The notes under the pieces are model-generated. The model saw only the letters and a list, made by a program, of their open reading frames with translations, ran no database searches and was not told the origin of the DNA. Position numbers and translations under genes: made by a program. From Silurus meridionalis (Eukaryota; Chordata; Actinopteri; Siluriformes; Siluridae): DNA of 64,000 nucleotides. Location: NCBI RefSeq assembly GCF_014805685.1, contig NC_060886.1, positions 16,521,608-16,585,607 of the forward strand, given 5' to 3'. The number at the start of each line of letters is the position of its first letter. The first letter of the stretch is position 1. This document shows, one piece after another, positions 32,101 to 45,045 of the stretch.

Positions 32101-34659
32101 TTTTTTTCAGAGAGAAAAATGCACAGGTCTGTTTTTGGGTTCATCTCAACTCACTAACATTCAAGTTCATTGTTTTTTTTTTATTTGCCTTGCTTTTAAT
32201 TGATTTGATTGACTCATTAATTCAAATGAAATACATAATTATCTATTTCAAAAGAAGTCTCACAATTATTTCATCATTTCATTCTACCAAATTAAATATG
32301 GACATGACTGCTGTCTGTTTGCAGTACTGCTGCTGAACGATAATGATACAGATGTTTCTACTTCCATGTTTATCCCATGGAGTTGCAGATGGTTGTCAAA
32401 TTTGGTCTGCCAGACAATTTGGAGTGAGCACAGTCAGACAAGTAAATGAAAAAAGATTTGTTGCTGCCTTGTATTATTTTTATTTGGATGCATTTAGTAA
32501 TAATTCAAAATACTCAGACTCAGATATGTTCCCTCTGCTCAAAGCAATTACATTTTAAAAAGTCTTAATGATTAAACTTTAATGCATGCTTGATAGAGTG
32601 TAGATACATCCAGTTATCTAGCATTAGAACTGCAAAGTTTTCAGTTTAGTCACAAAAAGTAAACTTGAAAAAAGTAATTACAACTCATACTATCAATGTT
32701 GTGATATTCTTCTTTTCAGATATATATGTTCTTTAATATACAGTGTGCACTATTTAAATGCCATGGTTATTGAGTCAGGGGAAAAAAAATAACTAGAATA
32801 TTATGTTCCTGAGCTACTGCAAGTTGCCCTGACAGTCCTTAAATAGTAATTCAGAGTCAACGCTGTATCACTGGTGTGATGCATCAGCTCAGATACATCA
32901 ATAGTTATCATGCCCCAACTTCAGGAATGAACAAAGTCTGTCTACTTAGTGACAGGCAGACTGTAAGAGAAGAGAAAATAAAAAGAGAGTGAGCAAATAA
33001 ACAAGGCAAGTTGAAATGAAAAAGTAAAAGAATATTTATATAAAAGGAAAAATTCAGACATTTTTTTCTCTAGCTGAATGAAAGTTAGAGACAGTTTATA
33101 GAGACAGCCCAGTTGGGCGGCTGTTTAGTTAGAAACTTTACCCGGCTAGTAAATAATGGAATGTGTTATTGTGTCTCTATTGATTTTTGTACATTAAACT
33201 AAAAATTATTTCACTTATGTATTTTGCTGCTCTGGCTTATGCCTAACCTGTCAGAGGAATGTTTTATTTAATATCATTTCTGTAATGTATGAATCTAAAA
33301 TAAGTTTGTTCCAAACAAACCAAAAAGGTCCAATTCACTTTTAACCATTCATTTATTCATTTGTTTATTCAGTACATTACCTTACCTCATATTCCTTCAG
33401 TAGATAATTTATGTTGCCTTCTTCTTTGAATGTTATTGCTTAGAGCAATATGATAATTAAATCAAGTTACTACTCATGAAGATAAATACATGCCATGAGC
33501 ATTTGATTTCTGGATGCACAGATCTTTCATGTTACATATTCATGTCTTCATCAGTGAGGAAGTAAACTTTTAGCCAAATGTTCATGCTGTACCTGAGACT
33601 GAGTGAGTGGAGAGCTTGAACAGAGCTTTTATTCAACAACCTCAAACACAACAGGTGTTTCTGATAAGCTGTGTGGCTGGTCATGGTTCGACACGGAGAG
33701 CCGAGCACTCTCATAAACAAAACCAACCAGAGCCCAAACAGAAGGAAGTTGTCTAGAATGATGCAGAGAGATGACTTGGCTTTCTTCTATTGGAAACATT
33801 TTCATAGCCAGAACTGCAATCTGTTTCTCATAAGACATCTAGTATTAACCATCATTTATTTAATAGCATCAGTAGATTGTGTTCAGCATAATTGTAAGTA
33901 AATACTACCAAAATGTTAAATTGCACTGTCTGTTTCCTTAAAAAATAATAAAACATTTTCTGGTGTTTCGTGCTTTGGTTCAGGCTTAAGTAATTTGTTC
34001 ATAAGAAAGTCTTCATTCTCACTCCCATGACCTGAGACAAATGCATGTGTTCAATTTCCTCTTGTGGATTTGGCATGTAGGTATGTGGTTATAGCCTAAA
34101 TCCATAAGTGATTTAATTTGTATGAAACAGATGGAATTTGGGACATCCTTATATCTGAGAATCAGATGGTCCCATACAGTCTAAAACATTACTTATAAAA
34201 AATAGAATGTTGCAATTTTCAGCAAAACAGCTATAAAACTAATACACTGAATGGTGCAATACTTTCATGAAATTACTAAATCTATTGTCAAATCTAAGAC
34301 CAGTCCAAGACCAGGACAAGATGAGAATGAGTCATGCTTGAGTCTAAAAAACATCAAATTATTTTCGGGTTCAAACATAGTTAGTTAGCTGCCTTCATTT
34401 GTGCATATTAATGATTGCTATGTTGGCTATGTTTTATAGAAAAAGCAAAGACAATGAAAAACTTCATTTATTACAAGACAAAGAACACATTCAATGAGAT
34501 CAATGTCCAGGGATGAGATGAGAGAAGTAAGCCAAGAATTTCCAAGTCAATACAGAAAACTATTCACCAGACCAGCGGCTAGTCCAAGAACAATAGCAAT
34601 TATTTATTGAGGGGTTTTTTTTGTTTGTTTTTGTTTTTTACTATGCAACACATTACAGG

Positions 34660-34662
<3 letters not shown>

Positions 34663-34723
<61 letters not shown>

Positions 34724-34744
34724 TGTACTGCTGTACTGCTGTAC
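34663..34744. repeat. (TA)n array followed by CTGTACTG-type short repeat
   Basis: About 29 TA units (34663-34721) followed by three tandem ctgtactg-like units up to 34744. Confidence 0.95.
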
Positions 34745-34943
34745 CTTTGTCTACCTGCTGTAAGCAAAAGTTAAATAATACACATTGCCATCCCATCATT
34801 GCTGTGGGCCAAATCTACCACAAACTTCTCCAGGTGTTTAATGTTAAGAAACCTCACTAACATTACTTACTAACATCTTGGGTAAAAGCTAACTAGCACT
34901 ACTCTGATATCTGTCACCAGTAGGCAAACCTACATAGTTTTAA

Positions 34944-35222
34944 ATGGCCCCTCATAAATCTTTAGAAACAGAAACTACTACGCTGCAAAATATTAAAAGC
35001 AAGAACGAACCTAAGGTCAAATTCCAAACTGGTCCACACACAAATGAACAGCTACAACTTACACCTGCTACTTTCATGCACTTATGTAACTGTACTGCTT
35101 CGGTTATTAAAACAATAGAAACTGAACAGTCTTTCAGTACAATACGTGACAAGAGAACTTTTGTTTACTTTGCAGTTGGTTATATTGCCACATGTATTAT
35201 CATTTTAACATACAGTATGTAA
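34944..35222 (+). other. 92-codon ORF with C-terminal hydrophobic segment
   Basis: An uninterrupted frame from ATG at 34944 to TAA. The first 70 residues are hydrophilic (for example KSLETETTTLQNIKSKNEPK), followed by a hydrophobic segment FAVGYIATCIIILTY near the end, an arrangement like a tail-anchored protein. There is no recognised family, no splice context and no neighbouring gene to support it. It could easily be accidental. Confidence 0.15.
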
Positions 35223-37651
35223 TTCACCATGTATAAGAAACTATTAACTGTGGTTATTATTAATACATACATGGTGAAACATCACAAAGGGCACAATATA
35301 TATGTGAAGAGCACACACTGGCTATTAGTATGTGTCCCATTTTAACTATGCTATGATAATTGTTTTACTCAAAATCAACTAGCTTTATTCCATATACAGA
35401 ATTATGAATAACAAATGATTACCAGGTTTAATAAATTCATCATATTTTGTCTTTTCATCCATATTCAAACACTGCACTTGCCTCTAGTCAGATAATTACT
35501 CTGCTGAACAACTAAAGACACTTTTCTGCATGCTCCTGCAGAAAAAGTGACTGTTTTTAGAAACTGCCTGCACTAGATAAATAAAGCATCTCAAAATTTT
35601 AGTGTGAACACATCTGCAGTGTCCTAACTTTTACGTAAATATTTTGCAGTAGATCCTTATTTATTGTACTCTTCTGACCTAGTCCTACTAATTGAACCCT
35701 GAAAAAAATTGGGTTTTATTTTCTTTAAAGAGCAAAATGGAACATATTTCGAACCATGTTCTCTGTTCTGCAAGTAAGTTTCCTCACATACTTGAATACC
35801 TACAATCTTTAAGGAAAACATTCACCCGAACCAAATCATTTTGTGACTGTAATCTGCCCTGTTTTTAATTCTAAGCCAAAGCTTGCTGTGAAAAATGACT
35901 TATTTGCATTCTCTTTATCACCTGGCAGTATGATATATGCCCCACTATGCACCCCCCACATCCACTCCTTCTGCTGCAAAACACTTCCACACCTTCAGTG
36001 TTCCATTTGCTCCTCTCTGCCATTCAGATGACTAAGTATTGCATTGCCACCATTATCAGGCCAGCATCAGTCCACGCTTTTAAATATGCTTGTGTGTTTT
36101 TTCATCACTCAGCAGAGACCAATGAACAACCCAGTATTTATGTAGGACCTTACTACTTTGTCATCATGACAAACTACTCCTGTAACCCTGTAAACGATTG
36201 TTTCCCTTAAGATACAAACAACTGGGATTATGCACCACTCTTTATTGATGCTTTCCACTGCAGCATTGGTTAGAAATAAAAGTACCAGGGCTACCGTTTG
36301 TCCTGGTGCTCGCCAACATTATGAAATAACAGTGGTCATAGACGATGCTCAATGGCTGGAGACTGTAAGTGAGAGGTATTTTTCCTTACAGAATTCCAAA
36401 CCAAAGAAAATTGCTGGAATCCTGAAGAAGTATAAATCATCTAACTCTGTGTTTAATGTTTAATGCTTCCCCCCTCCTGCTCAGGACATCTTAATTACCT
36501 TTAATAGAATGAAACACAACTAGAAATAGCTAGAAAAAAAACATGCCCCAACTTGATAACCAACAAAAAAACTCCTGTTTAATATGATTATACACCAGTT
36601 TGTCATTATTTCAGACACAACACATTTCCTTAATGAAACGACTACTCACTATGCCATATAAATTTGACAGCATGTTTTGACAGCAATGTGTGTATATGTG
36701 TGTCTGCACCATCTGGATTTTAGCTCTGTGGACACTGTATCCACTTTATTGAGTCTGAAGATTTGAACATACATCAGTAGGATGTCTTTCTGTTCCCAAG
36801 GCTTTCACACGCTTTGGGGCACACCCTTTCAAGCTTATGCTCCTTCATTATGCTTTGATTTTAGAGGTTCCCTGAAACAAATTGATTTAACTGGGTAAAA
36901 GTAATGGTAAGCCTAATGCAGGCCAATATTAGTAATAATAATAGGGCAACAGGAGAAAATACATGTGGACTCTACAGATCCACCCAAAATAAAGTACCCA
37001 CAGCATGATCGCTCTATTTATTCTGATGGATTTCTTAACCTATTCAGGATGACATATAGATGCAGATCATTTCCATTTTGGCATTTATCCACTATCCACT
37101 ATTCCCACACCCTGGTCTTAGGCTGAGCCCTGGCATGGCCAGAACAGGCCTGGGTAAACAAAACACTAAATGAGCTTGCACACACTGCAATTAGACACAC
37201 ACAAGATGAGATGCAGGCTCTGTTGTAAATGGCTCTCATTAACGACCATCCTTGATTGTGCATTCCTCTCCACATTGGTGAGGTGCAGTCTCACAGCACT
37301 CTCAGTTAAGAATAACAGACGCTCTCCTGCATGGAGGAAAACATGCTGTGGGTGGTATTTCATGCTGGACTACAATTCAATAAGTCACGCCAAGCCACAG
37401 TGAATTTTGGTCCCGGTGGCATTTAGCGGAGTTGTTAATGTATTCTGCAGAGTGTGGTCGGATTATTTCACTGGTTGAATTAAGGTGCAAATACAGCCAG
37501 TGACAAATTGTGTCAGGTGAGAAAGGGCACACAAATTTGCCCTTAAATCTGTTTTGGGGAAAAGCAAAGTGGTGAGAGGAAAGGTGAAAAAAGAAAGAAA
37601 AAGACAGGGATACATACCAAATATGGTGGTCTGATCCATTATTTGTTTAAA

Positions 37652-37997
<346 letters not shown>

Positions 37998-38605
37998 GGA
38001 GCAAATTGTAAATGAGGCTAAGATTGGAAGAGCAGGCATTGAGTTGATTGCTTGGGTTAAGTGTTAAACAAAGAAATTGGGGTGCAGCATAGAAAGAGAA
38101 AGGTAGATAAAAGCTGCCTTGCAATTTCGATGAGTTGCTTTGATAGCACAATACTTGAGATTGAAATGAATGTAAAAATGTTTTTTATTGGGAACAGATC
38201 AACATAATCATGAAATTATTTGAATAAGCTGAATAATGATTGGTTAAACTTATTTTGAATATTAGAATCACAGAAATTATACCTTTCTGTAAAATACTTT
38301 GTTGGCTTTGTTGTGATTTTATGGCATTATTTAAAAAATCTAAAGCTGTGTTGCATTATCAAGGAGAAATTAGCTCAGAATGAATGTCATTCTCAGAAAA
38401 ACATCAAACTGACTAGTGTCAGTACAGCTGAGTATACAATGTTAATTAAAAAGTGGGAGCACATAAAGAACAGTGTAAATCAATATCTACAAACAAGATT
38501 AGTGATAAAGAGCTGACTAAGAAAAAGATGTCTGCTTACACAGATGTTTAAAACAGATTAGAATACAGTGCTGCATGAGAAACAAAGGAATACACAAAGA
38601 ACAAT

Positions 38606-39280
38606 CAGTGGCGGGCAGTCAGAAGCATTGACCTACATTTACAACCTAAATTCTTATATTTGTTCCATGAAATTGTATTAATTTATTCCCAACAGTTTAT
38701 TCTCTTCATTTCGTAGCGGTTCTCATGGCTGTACAGCTTCCAGTATGTGTATGTGGATGTTAGATTTTTTTGTTTAATCAGATTTCAACCTCGATGTGCT
38801 GCCATGTCAATCTAATCTGCCCAGGGCCTTCAAAGTCAGTACTTCTGGCTTTTTGGCCATAGAGAGAATTAACAACGGATCGGTTTCTTTAACCAATCAG
38901 ATTTCATATTCGCCAAACAGGGCCAGCTAGCTGGCCCAGAATAGTGTCAGCATTTTTCCATCCTCTGATTGGTTGGTCAGAGGGAAGCTTTTACAGCCAA
39001 CTTCACAAAACACATGTATAGCGCTGCACACATTAATACATCTATGTTAGATGTTCCTGCTTACAGAGGAAGAGTAATAGATTTGGTTGTGGACATACTT
39101 AAAAATCAATTTTTAAGAAAAGCTAGACATCATTTGGAGAGGTTGGCCAACCCTAAAGCTAGCTAGCTTGTCTCAGCCCGGGAAAGGGTTTGTTCGCCAC
39201 TTCCAGACCAGTGAATACAAGTGATACCACTGGATTACAGCCTCTGAGGACCGGTGCAAATTATGAGAATGCATCTCTGG
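38606..39280 (+). mobile_element. hAT element fragment (ZMYM/TTF-finger type), 5' part
   Basis: The left end cagtggcgggcagt at 38606 matches the terminus of teleost hAT elements whose transposases carry a TTF-type zinc finger. The inner leader holds ggccagctagctggcccaga and cctctgattggttggtcaga, which I recall as typical of this family. Degraded N-terminal transposase coding follows. No right end is found, so the element is 3'-truncated near 39280. The family assignment is from motif memory. Confidence 0.6.
38969..39280 (+). pseudogene. hAT transposase N-terminal remnant
   Basis: One frame reads LDVPAYRGRVIDLVVDIL and FLRKARHHLERLANP, then stops. A shifted frame reads GFVRHFQTSEYK, stop, YHWITASEDRCKL, stop. 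The F.RHFQTSEYKWYHWI pattern is the start of the TTF-type zinc-finger domain found in ZMYM1-like hAT transposases. Two in-frame stops and at least one frameshift make it dead, and the catalytic domain is absent. Confidence 0.55.
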
Positions 39281-39428
39281 TGAGTAGGTTGTATTTTATT
39301 TACATTTTAATGTTTTGGTCACGTTATTAAACAAAAACTGATTCTGAACTGCTCCAGATGATGTGGGTGCCACAGTCTTAACTGGGTTTCTTGCTTTAAT
39401 AAAATCGTATTTACCCTCCATATGTAAA

Positions 39429-39430
<2 letters not shown>

Positions 39431-39466
<36 letters not shown>
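39431..39466. repeat. (CT)n microsatellite
   Basis: About 18 CT units. Confidence 0.97.
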
Positions 39467-39468
<2 letters not shown>

Positions 39469-39534
39469 GTAATGCCACATATTGTTATATTGCATTTTTT
39501 GTATTGTATTGATAGTTTCTATAATTGCGATGTG

Positions 39535-39652
39535 ATAGTGGTGGTATTAAGAGGTGGATTAAGTCGGGTAAATCCTCACTGAAGACCCAGGTACCAAATG
39601 AGCTTGGGAAAGGCGCTATAAAAATTAAACTTATTATTATTATTATTATTAT
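39535..39652 (+). mobile_element. L2-like LINE/SINE 3' tail
   Basis: The sequence gagcttgggaaaggcgctat, then aaaaattaaac and an (ATT)n tail (39630-39652), is the characteristic 3' end of fish L2-clade LINEs and of SINEs that borrow their tail. Only about 120 bp is present, consistent with 5' truncation during target-primed reverse transcription. No coding sequence remains. Confidence 0.6.
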
Positions 39653-40930
39653 AAATGCACGGCCCGCGACTGAGAAAAATAATACAATCAAGGTACACTT
39701 GCACAAAAGGTACAAAACAAACAGCATGTTCAGTTTAAGTTAAAACTTCACACATGTTGAAGTCCTGTTAAAGAAACAAATGTTTGGCATAAGGAAAAAA
39801 ATCTAAAGAAAAAATGTTCATGTGTACACTTAATGAATGATCTGAAGCTTGGCATGTCGCCACTTGTGTGAATATTAAGAGTGTAACAAGAGTTAGACTT
39901 TATCTACAATGTTTCTGCTTTTATTTATCAGCAGGTGGTAAAGGCTTGCTGTTAGTCACATTTAATTTTCTTTTTAAAGTGTTCTAACATACTGTGGCAT
40001 GTGTGGTGTTGGTCAATGGATTGATAATGACTTGAGGGAGGTCTGAGGCTGTACTTGTCGCAGAGGAGATTCAATTTATGACTCTCTCTGTTGAGAGGCA
40101 GATAGAGAAAAGGCCAAAATCACAGCCTTATCTTAATAGGATTAAAGAGTAATTTCCAATTGTTCCTTCATAGTCTGGCCCGGAAAATCCAGTTTCTATG
40201 AATTTTAATTAGATTTGTCATTTCTGAAGTCCATGCATCTGCAATCACTTTTTTTGTAAAGATCTTACAGTGTTCTGTGGTGAAATTATTATGTACTTTT
40301 ATTTCAAACATCAATGTCTCAATGGTAAATGAACAAAAAATAAATAACCACATGAATTCTTTCATCCTTAAACCTATGGTTATACAGAGTGGTTATACTT
40401 GTGGTTATGTATAAAGGTTATAAGTTTTAAATATATATTCAGTGTTGTATAAAAATGTATAGTATGATGTTGACATCATACCCATGTCCTGATTCGTTTT
40501 CTTTGTGCATGTCATTTGATTAATCAGTACATCATTTTAATGACTTTATGGTTATGAATTATTCTGTTTATGCAAATTTGGTTAGATCATTGATGCATTT
40601 GTATTTTATGACTTCATTTACATGAAATTAGAATTAATGAAAACTGTACATTTTTTATTTGACCTTTTTCCATAAATTATCATCCAAGGCTCATTCTGTC
40701 ACATGTTCAAAAAAAGGGCACAACAATATCAACAGGATCAAATGCATATCTATCTGGACCAATAGCCAAGTGAACAGTTGAGAGGTGACCAGTGATGGCT
40801 ATGGTCTGTTATGTTAAAATTGAACTGAAAAAAGGGGAGGGGGTGTATTTTTTTTTCTGCTGTTAATTTATTGTAAATAAGAGATATATGCACTTCTTGT
40901 TAGATGCTAACTGCATGTCATTGGCTCTGC
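39653..40930. other. intergenic stretch, no gene seen
   Basis: AT-rich, without recognised repeats. It includes an ATGCAAAT octamer near 40570 in an AT-rich homeodomain-site-like context. Confidence 0.6.
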
Positions 40931-40953
40931 ACATGTACCTTGCACAATGACAA
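40931..40953 (-). repeat. retroposon tail piece interrupted by a hAT insertion
   Basis: The bases gtaccttgcacaatgacaa are the exact inverse of ttgtcattgtgcaaggtac at 53520-53540. On the other side of the inserted elements (from 42403), taatctaatctaattt resembles the inverse of the (TTAGA)n run at 53478-53510. The two flanks therefore look like the halves of one tail. Confidence 0.45.
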
Positions 40954-40954
40954 C

Positions 40955-41540
40955 CAGAGGTGGTAAGTAACGAAGTACAAATACTTGTTAGTGTACTTAA
41001 TTAGATTTCCCTTTTATCAGTACTTTACTTCAATATTTTTTTTTCTGACAGCTTTTTTCTTTTACTCATTACATTTTTACACAGATATCTGTACTTTCTA
41101 CTTCCTACATTTTCATAAAAGGCTCATTACTTTACTTTTAATTGATTTGGTGAAATTTATTTTTTTGCCTTCTCATTGCGTACCGTTTTCAGACCATCAA
41201 CCTATTTCCGTTCAATACAGGGCTTTTTCAATCTAACACTGGTGTATAATTTCCTGGCTCTTACACTCAGACTTAGACTAGTTTATGAAGCTAACATTGA
41301 GCAGTCAGAAGACAACAAGAGGTATGGGGCTGACATAGATGAGACAGAGGAAGTCAGTGACGTAAACATGATTGAGAACAGACACATTCCTGATCACCTG
41401 ATCATCATCATCTTTTCTCTGATTGTGTTCTATATGTTCAGCCTGGATACATTTATTAGGTAAAAGAATGTTTAATTAGTTTTGTATAAATATATTAATT
41501 AAGGCTGGCAAAAAACACACAATTAATTCAGCGCGCATTT
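40955..41540 (+). mobile_element. Tol2-like hAT, 5' part (copy 1)
   Basis: The left end cagaggtggtaagtaacgaa, followed by acttaatt, tcagtactttactt and cattacatttttacac, matches the terminal region of Tol2-like hAT elements. It aligns over its whole length with the complete copy at 55122-56268, down to ttcagcgcgcatttct. An internal open stretch (41266-41463) encodes EANIEQSED and VSDVNMIENRHIPDH. The right terminus is absent: at 41541 the sequence switches to a different element. Confidence 0.8.
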
Positions 41541-42402
41541 CTAAGCGGCACCCACTGAATTTTACAAATATTTTTATTTTTAACATAAATAAGCCGCACC
41601 TTGTGTATAAGCCACACTAAAACTAATGAACTTTACACAGGCTTTACCGAAAGAGAGTGTCTGGTACACGGTGTAACGGGTGAAATATGTTGTGGCTCCT
41701 TTAAGAGCAGAGCGGCATTTTGGGAACAGCACGTCACTGCATTCTGCCGGTGTTGTGCCTAATTCAAACCCCCGGTCTAAAATCAACCCCCATTCGCGTG
41801 CACGCGGACAGTACCGTCGTATTTCCTGTAGAAGGCACTAAAAACACGGAAGGCAGGCTGAATGTAAACCCCCTACCTGAATTCTACCCCCCCACCTCCC
41901 CACCCCCCACCCCAATTCAACCCATAACGCTGTTGCCAAGAAAAATAAAAAAGCACGATTTTTGGGAACCTGTCTGTGCTTATATGATTTCATTTGCAAC
42001 TAGAGTTAGTGAGCTCTCCCATGACCCAGACTCAACGCGTTACAACGGCTTGTATCTAAACAGTAGCCGACCAAGAAAGTCATTGTTCACTGTCTTCCTC
42101 CTTCCTTTCACAACTATTTCTCTCTCGAATTTATCTTTTTGCATCGTCGTGCGTTCAAAAAATCAACACCAGTGGAAGTTTTTCTCCCGAGCCGTGCAGC
42201 TCAGAACACAGCCGAGGTGCGTTTTTTCGTTTCCATTCGGAAATTTCATTTATCTAATGTTATGGGGTTCAGTTTTTTGGCTTGAAGTTTGTGAAACCGG
42301 GAAAAACCCAGGAAAAATCCACAAATAAGCCGCTTCGTTGTTTAAGCCGCAGGGTTCAAAACGTGGGAAAAAAGTAGCGGTTTATAGTCCAAAAAATATG
42401 GT
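41541..42402. mobile_element. MITE-like element, 'siteless' family, abutting copy 1
   Basis: The segment starts aagcggcacccactgaattt and ends gcggtttatagtccaaaaaa tatggta. Inside are repeated ataagccgca/taagccgc motifs at both ends (41589, 41605, 42326, 42342) in inverted or direct relation, a more CpG-rich core and no transposase. I recognise the sequence style (gcggcttataa... at the ends) as a common teleost DNA element but cannot name the family. A 202-codon ORF at 41720-42328 lies inside and looks accidental. Confidence 0.55.
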
Positions 42403-43880
42403 AATCTAATCTAATTTTGGTTTGACATTAACACAGAGGTGTTTTAGTTTCTGAGCTTATGGAGGACTAGTTTTATCTATTCTCTTTAATGACAATTTCA
42501 TGACATAATGATATTTATTTTTATTCATTGCCAGAGGCATTTTGGCATTACTAGACAAATTTAATTTATATTTTATTATTCTCTTTTGCAATTTATATGT
42601 TTATACTTATATCAAACTATAAACAGAGTGTCTATGTTTATTTCTTTAATAATATTTGACTATAAGGAAGATGGCACAGTGGATTTTTATAGATCCCTTC
42701 TGTTTAAGTTTTTTTTTTTCAGGTCTTCAGTGTGCTTATCATATCCTGTATCATAAAACAGAATTATTTGCAGTTATAAATTAACCCAAGACAGCTGTCT
42801 GATTCATATCTCCTAAAACAATAATAATAATATATCCTGTACAGTGCTCACTGAGGTGCCCTTACAGTAAATTACTCACGATTCAAAGAGAAGAAGAACA
42901 GTCTGGGAGTGTAACCTTATGGGACTGTACCCTCTGCTGAGTTTAGCTAATGCTCATGCCAATAAATCTGTCATCTGATGGTTTTCCAAGACGCCAACAA
43001 TGCAGCGGTAGACAGAGGGAGGCTGAGGTTGTGCAGTTCAGAGGTCAGGCCTGCAGAGAGTGAGGTTCTAAGACTTGACACAAATGATGTGATAGTTCAA
43101 GGAGCAGAGTTGTAAATACGATACGAAGTATGCCGAAGTACTTGGATGTGGGAAACACATTGCATCTGGCTCTGTGACCCATTTCTACCAAATGCAGAAC
43201 TGACAGTTCGGTTCTGTAGCTGACTGAAGTCACCGATCTTCAGCAAATATCTGAATAGCTGCCTATTCGAAGTAGAAGGTGAGAAGAGCCACCATAGTTA
43301 ATATTTATGATTTACTAGTAGCTATTAAAGTGAGATTGACAAAACCACTTTAGTTTATTTAGAGGTGCGGTTTCCTATAAACATGTATTATTGTTTTTTT
43401 TTGTTTTTGTTTTTTTGTGAATAACACTAACAGACAAGATCTCCTGTTCTAAAAAAAAAAAATGTGTAAATCTTTTGTTAAATTACATATTTCAGGCATA
43501 ATATGAGTGGAATAATAGAATGGCTGACCCATATTAATAATGCAATGCAACATACACGTTATGAATGTTATAAATATAGAAAGCATAAATTAGGCAGTAT
43601 TTTATTGTGAGAACTCGTCATGGTCAGTATTTGAAAACAAAGACGAGTTAAAAAAAAGCCTAGCAAAGAAGAGATAATAACATATCTTCTATCCTTGGTG
43701 AGGTGAGGTGATTGAAAATAGCTTCTCATCTGAGATTTCATTCAAGGTTAGTCAAGCAAAAAGGTGCTTAGAGCAGCTGGTGTTCATTTTACCTGCCTTT
43801 TTCATTTCAAGGTGAAATGTTATATATTTTTATCTAACTGTAGGAAAATTTGTTAGAAGAATTACAATTATAGAATTAAA

Positions 43881-43955
<75 letters not shown>

Positions 43956-44394
43956 GTATGTATGTATGTATATGTGATATACAGGTACAGGGCTTTCGGT
44001 GCAATAATAATGCAACCATTTTTACGTAGTTAAAATCTGAGCTCCCTCAGGACCGCATGTTTGTTTAGTCAGGCAACGAATGTCCATTTATTACAGCTAA
44101 ACAATGTTGAGGTGTGCAGTGATGGTGATCAAATGCAAACTGTAGTCCTGAGTCATTGTAGCAGAGTGTTGACATTAAGTAAAGTCCAAATCCATCCTCA
44201 AAGCTCCTGTGTTACTTCATAATTTCATGAATCCTCAGGCCGTAGATCTGAAACATCCCCAGCTGCACAGAGTGGCTTTTAATCAAAGACAACACCATTC
44301 AGAGACAAGCCAGAACAAAGATGGGCAGATCCTACGAGAGGAGAGGGGCAGGAACACTGGTGACTGGTACCTCAGGAGCATGTTAAACTCGAGT

Positions 44395-44434
<40 letters not shown>

Positions 44435-44460
44435 AGAGAGGTTAATGGGAGAGGAAGATA
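42403..44460. other. intergenic stretch, no gene seen
   Basis: AT-rich, with a (TA)n array (43883-43953) and a GA-rich tract (44398-44440). No coding signal. Confidence 0.6.
43883..43953. repeat. (TA)n microsatellite with TATG tail
   Basis: About 35 TA units followed by (TATG)n to 43970. Confidence 0.97.
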
Positions 44461-45040
44461 TGGATTATTAAGTATCATTATTGTTGTATAAAAGTTATGG
44501 TCGCTGTGCAGTTGGGGACTCTGGCAAGAATCGCTATGGCAGCAAAACTAAAAGGGAAAGCCAGAAGGTAACACAGACATGGGAGATCTCTGGGATAAGA
44601 GACACCAGACCACTGTCAATAAACCTGAGTGAACGCATGAGTGAGGGGATGACGGCATACAAATATCCCAGTTCACCGAATACTCTATATCCAAGATCCC
44701 TGCAGATCTGCTCCTTTAGATAAAAAAAAAAAAAAAACAATAAAAGGCTTTACAAAATTAATATGTTTTCGACTTTTTGACACTGAGACCCTAACACTAA
44801 TTGGAAGGATGTTCAATAACTGTGTGGGTTTGTAAGAGAAAGGTGTGCCCTCCTGCTGTAGTCTGATAGCCTGCAACTTTTTATCTAAGTAGGCATGGGG
44901 GGTCATAATGGTACAGAAGTTCACTCAGATACTGTGGCGAGTGACCTTTAAGTGCTTTATACGTCAGTAGTAGTATTTTATAATCAATGCAAGATTTAAT
45001 AGGGAGCTACTGTAGACTGACTAACAAATAATCGCTTTCC
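44461..45040. repeat. probable teleost interspersed repeat, family unassigned
   Basis: Phrases such as gaaagccagaaggtaacaca, cctgagtgaacgcatgagtg, ctaattggaaggatgttc and tttataatcaatgcaag strongly resemble a recurrent fish interspersed repeat in my memory. No terminal repeats or ORF can be shown, so boundaries are approximate. A self-search of the genome should give many copies if this is right. Confidence 0.45.
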
Positions 45041-45045
45041 ATTAC

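Noticed and set aside
33671..33720. B-box-like ggttcga near 33683 as a tRNA hint
   Set aside because: No matching A-box or cloverleaf around it.
36230..36463. 77-codon + ORF with charged C-terminus
   Set aside because: No motif, no splice context, and length within chance expectation.
41720..42328. 202-codon + ORF
   Set aside because: It lies wholly inside a MITE-like element, begins outside any coding context and has no domain.
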